Shown here: piece after piece, positions 1 to 10,059 of the stretch
How the letters are laid out: every line of letters starts with the position of its first letter
Numbering within the stretch: the first letter of the stretch is position 1
Made by a program: the position numbers and the translations under genes
Notes under the pieces: generated by a model
What the model was told of the DNA's origin: nothing
Databases searched by the model: none
Seen by the model: the letters and a program-made list of their open reading frames with translations, nothing else
Assembly (NCBI GenBank): GCA_011800805.1
Contig: MPNW01000044.1
Location: 226,697 to 272,473, forward strand
Reading direction: 5' to 3'
Length of the DNA: 45,777 nucleotides
DNA from: Hirudo medicinalis
Taxonomy: Eukaryota; Annelida; Clitellata; Hirudinida; Hirudinidae

Positions 1-304
1 ATCTCTCTCGCCGAACGAAATCTCATCACCATAACAAGAATTTCAGTTGACATGTGTGACGTTAGAATCTGAAGTGCTGCAACTTCTGCTTTGTTGAATG
101 CCTCTAGTTCACTTCTGAACTGATTAAAAGTCCAAAAGGAAAAGCCTTATCCTCTTTCGATCTTTCGAGAAAAAATTCAACAGATTCCTATAAGCAGGAG
201 ACTATTTGGTTATTTTTTGGAGAATGTTTTTTTAGAGAATGAGTATTTTTGAATAGCTATAGCGCCTCGATTTTATTATAAATCTTATAGTAGCTTTTCT
301 AATT
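1..304. other. unassigned sequence upstream of gypsy remnant
   Basis: No coding or repeat signature is recognised here. It may be the flank of the gypsy remnant or an eroded part of its 5' region. No LTR-like TG...CA block matching the 3' LTR at 2646-2804 was seen. Confidence 0.4.
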
Positions 305-876
305 TTGGGAGAATTTAATTTAATTTTGGGTGAACCACCGACTCTTGAGAAAACGACAACATCACTGGGTGCTGCAAACGGAACTCCGATTGAAGTCCTG
401 GGTCAATTTGATGTTCAGTTTACCTGCGGAGGACATTCAGGCCATGGTCACTGCTATGTGGCTGAAAATATCGAACAGCTGCTGGGCATCGAGTGGATGA
501 ACCAACTTCCACCTCTTCAGAAGGCCTTCAATGCCATCTGCTGCAAGATTGAGCAGAAGGCAGAGGAAGAAGGAAGACACCTAGCAAAGTTTTGGCTGGA
601 GGGTTTCCAGATGTCTTCAGAGAGGAGTTGGGGAAATGCAAGACGAAGGCGCAGCTGTTGCTCAAGCAAGGCACACGTCCAATCTTCTGCCGACAAAGGA
701 AGATTCCATTTGCTCGGAAAGAAGCAGTGAATGCAGAGCTGGAACGTCTGGTGCAACAAGGAGTTCTGAAGAAAGTGGACTATAGCAATTGGGCTGCGCC
801 GATTGTTGTAGTTGCTAAGAAGAACGGATCAGTCAGGATCTGTGCTGATTTCAAGACAGGACTCAACGAAGCACTA
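305..876 (+). pseudogene. gypsy pol: protease end and RT N-terminus
   Basis: The first frame (305-600) reads like the C-terminal half of a retroviral-type protease, with LGQFDVQF and then LLGIEWM. A frame change near 590-600 leads into the RT N-terminal region: FPDVFREELG, a stretch rich in basic residues, then WAAPIVVVAKKNGSVRICAD. This is the usual fingers-subdomain start of gypsy RT. The frame runs on to about GLNEALE and then jumps straight into RNase H. The palm with its YxDD catalytic motif is absent, so no polymerase activity is possible. Confidence 0.85.
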
Positions 877-1257
877 GAGAAGGCAATTGCACATGCCAGT
901 AGATCTCTCACCAAGGCCGAGAAGAACGATGGACAGATCGAGAAAGAAGCTCTGGCCCTAGTGTTTGGGGTGAGGAAATTTCACCGGTACATCTATGGCA
1001 GATTTCTATTGCTGACTGACCACAAGCCGCTTTTGTCAATTTTTGGATCAAAGGTTGGTATATGTGCTCACTCAGCAAATCGGCTCCAAAGATGGGAACT
1101 CGTCTTGCTCGCATATGACTTTGTCTTTGAGTACAGGCGATCTACCCACTTTGGCCAAGCTGATGCACTATCCCGTCTCATCGCTTCAAAGAAACTGCCT
1201 GAGAATGAAGACATTGTCATTGCAAAGATTGAACAAGATGTTAGGGCAGTCCAAGGC
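877..1257 (+). pseudogene. gypsy pol: RNase H fragment
   Basis: This part is continuous in frame with the RT start, which points to an in-frame internal deletion. Recognisable pieces are AHASRSLTKAEKN, the EKEALALVFGVRKFHRYIYG block, LLTDHKPLLSIFG and RLQRWELVLLAYDF, ending in GQADALSRLIASK. This is the typical RNase H plus tether of Ty3/gypsy pol. The N-terminal strands of RNase H, with the first catalytic acidic residues, are missing with the RT core. The frame is then interrupted by the SINE at about 1258. Confidence 0.88.
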
Positions 1258-1407
1258 GTGCAGGTTGGCCGAATGGGTTACGTTCCTGCATGCGGTCGTA
1301 ATAGCAACAGTCGCAATGTATCGTGTTCGCAACCCAGCCTGCACCGCCAGGGAGCGCCCTCGGGTAGGGGCGCTATATAAATGGTAGATTGGTTAAAAAG
1401 TGCCTTC
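1258..1407 (+). repeat. tRNA-derived SINE copy A, nested in gypsy pol
   Basis: The insert separates two parts of the gypsy frame. It starts GTGCAGG and has TGGCCGAATGGG, an A-box-like block, at 1266-1277. GTTCGCAACCC at 1325-1335 fits a B box, and CCTGCAC at 1338-1344 pairs perfectly with the first seven bases. The 87-nt head has the length of a class II (Ser/Leu) tRNA. A body with TATATAAATGGT and AAAAAGTGCCTTC follows. Relative to copy B it lacks the 3' tail. RNA polymerase III promotion is inferred from the boxes. Confidence 0.75.
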
Positions 1408-2400
1408 TCCCGTTGCTAGGACTCCCGAGGATATTCGGAGGATGTCCGAAGAAGATTCCGAGTTTCAGCTAGTTGTGGAAGCTGTCAGCTCAGGGTGATG
1501 GCCAAAGTTCCAGGCTGGATCGACCTTACAAGCCTTCCACAGTCGTTCTGCAGACCTGTCTGTCTATGAAGGTGTGCTCTTCATGGGAACACGTGCTGTG
1601 ATTCCACCAGCGCTGCGAAGCCGAGTTTTGAGGAATGATATTTCTCATCGTGGTGGATGCCTTCTCCAAGTGGCCGGAAGTTGTGCAGATGAGAACTTCA
1701 AGGACTACTGCAACAATCAAAGATTTTCGCACAGCTGGGATACCCAAAGGTGCTCGTTTCGGACAATGGGACACAGTTCACAGCTAAGGAGTTCCAAGAC
1801 TACTGTCAGAAGAATGGAATCCAGCACATCAGATCACCCCCGTATCAACCCCATTGCAACGGTNTTTCGGACAATGGGACACAGTTCACAGCTAAGGAGT
1901 TCCAAGACTACTGTCAGAAGAATGGAATCCAGCACATCAGATCACCCCCGTATCAACCCCATTGCAACGGTCAAGCTGAGCGTTTTGTAGACTTGTAACT
2001 TTCAAAAGGACTCTTCAAAAGCTACAGGGGGAAGGAGCTACAGGGAAATGGCAGATGTGCTTCAAACGTCCTGCTGACTTACAGGACCACACCGTGTGCA
2101 TCTTTATCAGGATTGAAGACGCCCGCAAAGAAATTCCTGGGAAGAATATTGAGAACTCCACTGAGTGATCTCCAACTCAAGAAAACAGGGACTCATCACC
2201 AGGAGATGAAAGAAGTGAAGTCTGGACGAAAGCGAAGGGAATTTGCTGAAGAAGATGCAGTCTTTGCCAGAGAATACAGTGATCCTAATCATCCGAAGTG
2301 GGTGCTTGGTAGGATCAAACGGAGACTGGGAAGACACGCCTACGAAGTAGAACTCAGAGGCAAGATGCAACATCGACATGCAAATCAGCTGAGGAAGTGA
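1408..2400 (+). pseudogene. gypsy integrase and GPY/F-like region, broken
   Basis: After the SINE the tether resumes (TPEDIRRMSEEDSEFQ). Pre-core sequence with LSVYEGVLF and VIPPALRSRVL follows, then a core fragment IVVDAFSKWPEVV bearing the first Asp, and VSDNGTQFTAKEFQ with the second Asp. The Glu-bearing segment ends in NGQAERFVDL. Frames change several times and the stretch between the first and second Asp is shortened. The segment 1757-1863 is repeated at 1865-1971 around an N. The C-terminal part (2113-2400) has AREYSDPNHPKWVLGRI and RHANQLRK, typical of the gypsy integrase tail. Confidence 0.85.
1757..1971. repeat. 107-bp direct duplication flanking a single N
   Basis: Bases 1757-1863 and 1865-1971 appear identical, separated only by the N at 1864. 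The unit covers the second-Asp region of the gypsy integrase. The N at the joint suggests an unmerged contig overlap and not a biological tandem repeat. Confidence 0.9.
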
Positions 2401-2645
2401 GACAGATGATGCACTGAAGATAACGTGTGACACATTTGACCTGCCATTTCTTCCACCAAGTGAGACACCACACGCAGCGTCTGAAAAAGCAAATAGCCCA
2501 GAGCCACCTGACATGCCGGAGACCGAAGAAGTACATGTCAGTCCAGAACCACAAGAGCCAAGACCTGCAAGAACCCGTCGACCTCCAAGAAGGCTGGAGA
2601 TGGATTCTCAGAGGAAGAAGTACCTCATCGTTTAGGAGGGGGAGG

Positions 2646-2804
2646 TGTTGTGGGTGACATGCGCACTGAACTAGCTATGCTAATTAGGAGCTAGGAGCGG
2701 CAATTTCCCTTTGTTCGTTCTAGCCCTAGTTGTGTGTTAGTAGTATGGCGAATAAAGTAGTTGTCTAGTATCTTGGTGTAATCGACTAATTGCGAGTTAC
2801 AACA
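2646..2804 (+). repeat. 3' LTR of the gypsy remnant (159 bp)
   Basis: The LTR begins TGTTGT right after a purine tract (about 2633-2645) and ends ACAACA, so the ends are perfect 6-bp inverted repeats of the TG...CA type. An AATAAA lies at about 2749. The position after the integrase tail and a basic, proline-rich end of pol fits a 3' LTR. At 159 bp it is short for the family. No second LTR is in the window to compare. Confidence 0.75.
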
Positions 2805-5240
2805 ATGAAGATCGCATAGTTTTTGTAATTAGTTTTGTATAAGTAACACAGAAATAGAAGTATCGAAAGTTTATTCTCTGGAGCCTGTTAAAACTCGCAG
2901 TTTTATATAAACTAGAGAAATCAACTCATCAACTGTTTATTCACTCAACACCAGTTTGCCACTATCTTATGCAAAAAAGGCTGGAAGGATGGAAGTTGTC
3001 GCCCCTAGCTCTCTTAGGCTGTGACCTAGAAAGATCTGCATAGGGGCGGATCTTGAACACTTTGGTGGGGGAGGATTTAGTGTGACCAGTGACGGATTTA
3101 GGGGACATAGCTATTAAGATTTTCATTCAAAGTCGTGAATTATTGAAATAAAATATAAAAACATCAAATTAAATTAGATTTCAAAATCACGGCAGGGGCA
3201 TAGCCCTCCCCGGTTTCCCCTAAAACAGCCAACATGCATGACTTATTGGAAGCACTCATGTTGATATCTTATGAGAAAAACCTAACATAATTTCAACATG
3301 ACATCATTAAGAATCTCGCAAAAGACTCCACTATATATCGTAAATAATTGGTGTGCTAATGCTAAATGCTGGAAGCTTTTTTCAATACCTAAAGCTTATC
3401 AATTTATAAAACCCTTAAAAAAATTCATTAGATGCTCAGGTCCACGCACAACTTATGCACACCTAAGGAAGCGACCTCATCTGCATCAGTATCAACATTC
3501 AAGTCATCCTATAAATCATATTTACTGTCTGTTTAAATACTTAAATATCTGCTAATTTCTTGTTTCCATCTCAAACACATTCCCCATCTTGGTTTTTCTT
3601 ATTTCGTTTGTTATAAAACAATTACTAGATTATTCTTTTACGTAGCGGGATGTGAATCCCTTTGTGTTTTTTGCATTTTGACATCATTTCTTTTGTATTT
3701 CAGTTGTGTTTGTGTTTAAGTTTTGTTTGCTTATTTTTGGTGATCATAAAATAAAATAATAATACTATAACACTAACTTAAACATTATTCGCTCTGTAGC
3801 ATATTTTATGACATTTTTTGTTTTATTACGAGGACAATTTCATCGTAAATCAAAATACATTTCTATTAGTAGACATCGTGTAGAATAATAAATAAAATAT
3901 GACTTCGATGAAACAATAGGTTCCTCACCCTCTGATTGTAACAAAACATGAAGTTGTACGCTAAATGCCTTGCTTCATACTGATTTTTGAAAATATCTTT
4001 GCGGATGCAAGCGGCGGCATTCCGAGAACTAGAATGTGCTAAGAGGTTTCGGTGCCGTGGCTTAAGTCATAATTTGGTGTTTCTCCAAGCATAGGACTGA
4101 AACTGTAGCAAACCAATCGTAATCTGAAAGCTCTCTAAGTGGCTAGCTGAAGCTAAGCCATAAACAATCACGAATGCTAATACAAATCCTAGCTTATATT
4201 TCTTTTAATATCTGCTGCAGCGGCAGGAAATCAACTTTTTTAAAGGTAACAAAAGTAACAGCATGCAGCCATCTCGAGCAGAAAATAAACTAGCCTCTAA
4301 AAACAACGGGAGTGGATCCCAATTAAAATACTAAATCTCTTCTTAAAACGAGGAAGGGTTGATTTAGTGTAAATAAAGCTTTAAGCGTTTAATTTTTATT
4401 GATTACTTTTAATTAACAAAGTCTGTTATTTGCTGTTTCAAACTAAAAGTATGTGCGCATCTAGAAAAACGATTGTAATCGAAATTAAATTATGGATGAA
4501 ATTGACTCAAAATAGTTGCTATTGGGTTAAAACTGAAACGATGTTCTAAAAGCTTTGACACAACCGAAGTATTCAAATCTTGTTCGAGCCATGAAACCTC
4601 TCAAATGTCTACGTATAAAAAGTCTCACGAAAAGAATCCAACTTCGATTTTAGACCTTAAATGGGGAAATGCAAGTAAAATAAAAATATTTCGGAATTTC
4701 ATGGTTTTAATGGAGCATCATCATCACCATCATCATCTTTGTTGTGGTTATCCCCAACACTTCTTTTGCTGCGAGGAACGATGGGGCTTCCATCTCAACC
4801 AGCAACAACAATCTGATTCAACTTACAACTTTAAAATGGTTCAAAGTTTCAGCAACAAACATTACGACCTTCTTCCACCCAGGTTGTTTGAAAGACAAAG
4901 TTCAGGTTTAGCACATAATTCAATATTTCACAATTTTAAATAACTTATTTAATTTTTGACGTACATTGATAACGGCTATAGAAAACTCATTGATATCAGT
5001 TCCAAATGACCATGGGAACAAAAGAAATAGCCTGAAAAAGACCAAAAAAGGTTTCTTTTTTATTTTTCCGTTTGTTCGAAATCTAAAATATGAAATGTAA
5101 ATGAACAATGTCACTTGATGTAAGTCTCAAAATGTGGATTGTAATAACACATTAAGGCAAAATATACTTATTCTAGAAAAGGTTAGTGGTTCGAATATAT
5201 TTACATGTCATTGATAGTTGATATTCGTGTTTTTCAAACT
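2805..5240. other. intergenic, AT-rich, with a possible small MITE
   Basis: No convincing gene is seen. A candidate hAT-type MITE spans about 3087-3237: it starts CAGTGACGGATTTAGGGG and ends in a degenerate inverted copy containing CCCCTAAAACAGCC. No 8-bp target duplication was found. A CAT-rich stretch at 4716-4737 lies in an open frame (4605-4943) with glutamine and histidine runs. This could be an upstream exon of the homeobox gene, but it has no good donor with matching phase. Confidence 0.35.
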
Positions 5241-5270
5241 CACTTTTGTCGAATATTCTCCTATTTCAAG

Positions 5271-5835
5271 ATGCCGTCAAACAGGATCTGAACAGGAAGC
5301 AGAGACGAGTGAGGACAACATTTTCAACGTCACAACTCCAGGAAATGGAAAAAGTCTTCGAAATGACTCAGTATCCTGATGTGTTCTCAAGGGAGGAGTT
5401 GGCCAGATCATTACAGCTCGCCGAATCCAGGGTTCAGGTTGGCTTCGTAATGATTGTTATTAATATTGTTGAGATCTCAAACCTAAGCAAATTTATTGGT
5501 TAATGTATTTTTAAGAGTTCCCTTTTAATCCCATAATCTAATGGCTTTCATACTTTAACTATCAGAATCCTTCTTTTATGAATATATTTAAAAAATGTTA
5601 AAAGTCTATCCTATGCAACTTTCCCTTTAGCTGACCGTCATAATTAACTTTATTCATCTACATGGATTATATGAAACAATCACTATGATGTGGCATGCAT
5701 CACTTAAAGTTAACACACTAAAATCTCACAACCAGAAAGCATTAAACAGATTTAAGTTTATTTCAGGTTTGGTTTCAAAATCGAAGAGCAAAGTGGCGAA
5801 AGGCACAGAAACACGAGTTCCTGAAACCTTACTAA
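5271..5835 (+). CDS. paired-class homeobox protein, last two exons
   Basis: Exon 5271-5437 (or from 5285 if the next AG is the acceptor) joins exon 5767-5835 in phase 0. Together they encode a homeodomain starting near [17 protein letters not shown], with [11 protein letters not shown] in helix 2 and a third helix [14 protein letters not shown]. Residue 50 is Gln, as in Q50 paired-like transcription factors. The intron falls between Gln and Val before WFQN, a common position in this class. The protein ends only a few residues after the domain (KHEFLKPY), so no OAR tail exists in this isoform. The N-terminus lies upstream and was not identified. The ortholog group (Arx, Rax, Isx or another) is uncertain. 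A nuclear DNA-binding regulator is inferred from the family. Confidence 0.85.
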
Positions 5836-5866
5836 TTTTACAATTGCTAAGTTCAGCAGAAAATAA

Positions 5867-8800
5867 TCACTCGAAGCATTTTATTAGACTCTTCACCGTT
5901 TCTTCATCCAATGTGCACAGATCAAAATCGAAAATTGTACCATCGATTCTGAAGCGCCCAGATTGTTCGATAATCTTAACTACCTTTCTCAGGATGTTAG
6001 GGTCGGAGAGATTCGAAAGTTTTTCTTGAAGCTCAACAAGCTTATCTTCATTTATTTCTTCCTTGATGTGACTCGCTTCGACTTGATAATCCGAGCAGTT
6101 TGAAACATCTTTGTTCTTTGAAAAGTCTGGAGCAGTTGGTCTTTTGTCTGGTGAGTTGATGGTGTTGCAAGATTTGAGAGGAGTTGAAGTGAGGATGTTC
6201 GAGTTTGAAGACAGGATGGTCGTAGAGAATTCTTGGATAGAGTTGGTTTGCTCGTTTTCGTTGTTGATTCTGCTGCTATACAAAGCAGAGTCAATTGAAG
6301 CCACCCTCAATGAGTTTGATTGGATGCTTGGTTGTGAATCATTTGAAGACGAGATAATGTTTTTCGGCTTCGGGGGTCTTCCGCGTTTTTTCTTTTCCTT
6401 GCTGTTTGGAACCATCGGAAAGGGATTCTTTGGTGAATTTTCCATGATGAGCTTCTGACTTTCAAGCGTCGTTTTGCTCTTCTTTGGTGGTCTTCCCCTT
6501 TTTTTTATACTTAAGCTTGTAGGGGGAGCGTTTGTTCTTATTGGTGGTGGTGGAATGTGCGGTGATTCGATCTTTTCTTCTTCGATGCAAATGACGTCAT
6601 CATCATCAGGATCATCATCATAATCCGTTGAGCCGCTATCATCTTCATCATTTGGGGCTACAAGGAAATTGGGGAGGGTAACATTGAATGGGAGATGTTT
6701 AAAGGTCGGAGGATCCGAGGTGAAGGTGATTGTCTTCCTGTTGTTTCTCGTGCCATGCGAAGGTCCTGACTGGAAGAAAGAAGGCACGTAATTGTACGAA
6801 ATTTCATTTTTTTCCAAAAGTTCACGATGTTTTCGTGGTCTCCCTTTTTTCTTGGCAACATTTGGAACGACATTTTGAGATGGATGTGACGTAAGTTCCT
6901 TTTTTGGGCTGGCAAATGGTTCGAAGAAGAAATTGTCTGCTCGATGGATGTATTCATCCTCCATTCCATCTGTCCATTCATTTTCTTTTCTGGGATATTT
7001 TCTTGGTCTCCCGCGTCCTCGTTTAACATTTTGAGACATTTCAAAGAACACGTTGTCCTCTTGAGCGAACCTCACTTTCTTCAACTGAATGCGTCCTAGA
7101 TTGTTACGTGGTGCGTTCAAAATGATCCCTGGAGCAGCAGAAGTTGTTGCTTCACGATGCAAGAGCTTCTCAGGAGTTGGTTTGTATTTCGCAGCAAGTT
7201 TCGAGCTTTTTGTGCAAACATCAGCAGTTTTTGTAATTTTTGATTTTCTTACTTTTCTTGTAATATTTGATTTATTTCTGCAGATTTGAATATTTTATTT
7301 AAAAAATAATTTAGTCCACAATATCTTGAAATTATGGTAGGATGCGACTGATTATTTATAAATAACAATTGTTGTAAGATTCAACTTTTAGCAATATTTT
7401 AATAACTTTCTTATTAATTTTATAGAAATCCATTTAATAATATATTCAATTTTCCAACAATTATTTATCTACCTCTGTTAAATGATTACTGGATAATTAT
7501 TAATTAATTATTAAATAATTTATCTATTTATTATTGTAAGAAGCCACAAATTTAAAAATTAAATTAAATTCAAAATTAATAATTAATTTATTTACTCGTA
7601 ATAAACATGATGTCATGGATTAAATAATAGTATTTATTTGTGACTAATAAAATATCGATTAAATATTATAATAATATTATAATTAAATATTATAATTTAT
7701 TCATTTACTTGTGATTAACGGGGAAGCACGTTTCTCCAGAAAATTCTAATGAGCCTCCTAAACCACTGTCACTTGAGTGTTTTCTGTTGCTCTATTGTTA
7801 AAAATTTCATATGAACTTATTAAATATTCACCTAATGTGATGCATTTGATAACAAATAAATAATCATTTATCGGTTATTTACTTATATTAATTTATCGTA
7901 ATAATCCGAAAATTAAGACACTTCATACCTGTGCTAAGGTGTGCGTTATCCCCGAAGATTTGGTGCACCTTACGCACTGAGACAATAATCCACCACAATT
8001 CAGCAATTCGACCTGAAAATAAGAATTTTTTAATGCATTCCACTGCAAATGCAATCTAGTTAAGATTATCCTATTCGCGTTATTAAATGTTATTTTTGCT
8101 ATATTAATGCCTTCATATAGTGTTCAGTTTTCTTAATTCATAGTTATACTGCGAATAATCTTAAAAGTATCCAATGCAAATTGATCGTAAAATTCTTTGG
8201 GGGAAAATGAGCAAAACATCATCATATATTATCTATCGAAAGTAACAGCTATTACATGCCTTTCACATAGAATTTAAACCATTTGAAGTTCATATATCAC
8301 GTAACATTAGCAGAGTTTAGAGAACACTTATCCTTCAATTTAAATGATTGGGTCCAATACAATAAAAAAAAATCATAAAAGAATACAATTTTCATTGTAT
8401 GATCAAACAGTTCCTCGAATCCTACAAGAATATATGAATCAAGAAAATTACCATGAATTACATCAGAAATACATAATACAAACAACCACTGGACTGCAGA
8501 AATATGCGTACGGTCGTACAATATTGTACATCCTTCACTTTTTTTAGCCTTTATGACTTACGTCACTACATTCCTTTACTATGCGCAGATGATTACTCAG
8601 TTTTGTTTCTTTTTATCATTTTATTGTATTTGATATTGCTAATGTCATTTCTCATTACAATCATCTCGCAATGAAACTGACGAAACTGAAGCTAACTTAT
8701 TTATATCATGCTCATCATCATTAAAATGACATTGCCACAAAGTAAATCCGATCCAGCATTGGGCACAATAAATGTGCACTCAGAAATACAAAAATGCATT

Positions 8801-9490
8801 ATTAAAGAACAGAACAAAAAATTAATGTTGACAAACTTACCCCACCAGCTCGTAGAAGATTTGCTTTGAATTCTTCTCCTGGGTTGACAAATATGAGCTT
8901 CTCGTATCTGAGGCAGTGAAGTGACTGTTGAGAGTCGAGTACGAGATTGTAACAAAAGCGAAGTTTATTGGGCTTCGAATGAGCGCTTAATTGGTTCAAA
9001 TGGATGTCAATAAAAAGGAGGAAGGTGGCATATCCTGACTTGGAGATGACGTAGGGGGCCTCCTTTTCAACTGCATGAAAGAACTTTTGAACATTAACTA
9101 GGAGGGCATCGTAAATTTTATTAGCATTTCTATGGAAAGCCTCATTTGCATACAGGATGGTCACTGATGAGGCCTCTAGGAAATTCTTCGCTTGCTCGTT
9201 ATTTTGCTTAGGAATTGCAGCTAACATTTAACGTTTGTAATAATACAATAAATAATTAGTAATATGAATGGCAGCAATTTTGGATATTAATAATTTTATT
9301 CACCGATTTTTGGAGAAGCAAAGGTGTCGTGTAGTTGAAATTCGACTTTTCGAATAAAATGTCCAAGCTTCTTGTCCTCTTTGTTGTTGGACCTGACAAA
9401 AAGTTGCCAATCGTGAGTGTGCCCCTCCGCTGATGGAGGCGCTCGCAACTTGGCGGTATGTCCAAATTCCAGAACCAGTTCCACGCAGTG
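5867..9490 (-). CDS. ENL/AF9-type YEATS and AHD protein with AT-hooks
   Basis: Three exons are supported. Exon 9490-9304 encodes the YEATS N-half: CVELVLEFGH, GHTHDWQLFV, then HDTFASPKI. Exon 9070-8841 encodes the C-half: APYVISKSGYATF, YEKLIFVNPGEEF, RAGG. Their phases join exactly as a split Val. The large exon 7277-5867 holds four AT-hooks (RGRPRK, KGRPRK and two RGRPPK, at about 7018, 6840, 6495 and 6385). It also has an acidic block with VICI, a possible SUMO-interacting motif, and a C-terminal AHD like that of AF9/ENL (LVELQEKL, GRFRIDGTIFDFDLCTLDEE). In known relatives YEATS reads acylated histone lysines, and AHD binds AF4, DOT1L or BRD4 in transcription elongation. The splice from 8841 to 7277 is out of phase, so a small exon between them is missing from my model. 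The first coding exon is unresolved. Confidence 0.85.
7278..8840 (-). other. large AT-rich intron of the ENL/AF9-type gene
   Basis: Lies between the second YEATS exon and the AT-hook/AHD exon. Bases 7290-7720 are almost pure A/T. Phase requires at least one further exon. A possible one with clean AG and GT signals is 7929-8012 (-), but it is 84 bp and does not repair the phase, so it remains uncertain. Confidence 0.4.
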
Positions 9491-9526
9491 CTATAAAAAT
9501 CAACACCTTTCATAATGTTTTCCAGT

Positions 9527-9527
<1 letters not shown>

Positions 9528-9558
<31 letters not shown>

Positions 9559-9560
9559 AT
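9528..9560. repeat. GAT trinucleotide microsatellite
   Basis: About nine GAT units on the plus strand, inside the predicted short intron of the ENL/AF9-type gene. Read-through on the minus strand would give a run of nine His. Confidence 0.85.
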
Positions 9561-9567
9561 CATTCAC

Positions 9568-9792
9568 CTTGCAAGATTTGTTGGATCTCCTCGGAGGAAT
9601 GTCGTCGATGGCAGACGAGTTTTGGGTTGAATTGGTACTCTTGGATGAAGACAGGAATGACTGACGGAGTTCGTGTTGAGAAGAAAATCCAGAATCATCC
9701 TCATCCGACACATTAGGAGAGCTCTGAGGTTCGACAACAATGATCTTTCTGTAAGTCTCAACGCGAGACCAACTCGATATCAAGACGGACAT
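9568..9792 (-). CDS. possible upstream exon of ENL/AF9-type gene
   Basis: An open frame rich in Ser and acidic residues (SDEDDSGFSSQHELRQ, then IPPRRSNKSCK) ends at a good donor, CAAG|GTGAAT, at 9568. Its phase (0) fits the acceptor before the YEATS exon at 9490. The 77-bp intron between them contains a GAT/ATC microsatellite (about 9528-9560). The start is unclear: an ATG at 9792 is in frame, or an acceptor at 9749 may begin the exon. Vertebrate ENL/AF9 have only a few residues before YEATS, so a long N-terminal extension would be unusual. I do not recognise this segment by itself. Confidence 0.4.
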
Positions 9793-10059
9793 AAATCTTA
9801 CGTTGTTTTTATCCACCAGGTAAATAAACATACAAACGCCTACGAGCTGCCAAACTATCCAAAAATTGGAATAGGATTAAATGGATTTGTCCCAATGTGA
9901 TTGATTGTCTCTCATTCACCCGCCGGTTGCCGACCAATGGTCATTAAGTTTGTCCCTAACGAATACTGCAATTGGTAAAAATTAGGTCACGTGATGTCCA
10001 CGCAGCTGTTTGTTGTACAACGAGTTGTAAATTGACTGGATTATTCTTATGTTATTCTT

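Larger units (their letters stand above)
305..2804 (+). mobile_element. decayed Ty3/gypsy LTR retrotransposon, 5' truncated
   Basis: Pieces occur in the normal gypsy pol order: end of protease, start of reverse transcriptase, RNase H, integrase core and GPY/F-like C-terminal region, then a polypurine tract and a 3' LTR. They lie in several frames with stops, and the polymerase core is deleted. A SINE sits between RNase H and integrase, and a 107-bp tandem copy surrounds an N inside integrase. No 5' LTR or gag is visible. The element cannot be autonomous. Confidence 0.9.

Noticed and set aside
1258..1344. A functional tRNA gene
   Set aside because: The outer stem is good, but the anticodon and T arms do not form standard tRNA stems and the unit is repeated with a body and tail. 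It is a SINE head.
4605..4943. Open frame with His and Gln runs upstream of the homeobox exons
   Set aside because: It has no donor of matching phase and the His run is a CAT microsatellite. Kept only as a possible exon.
6111..6458. Plus-strand open frame opposite the AT-hook exon
   Set aside because: It is a shadow of the minus-strand ENL/AF9-type exon.
7929..8012. Minus-strand exon-like block with good AG and GT sites
   Set aside because: It is open in one frame but 84 bp long, so it does not repair the phase between the YEATS and AHD exons. The product is unlike the family.
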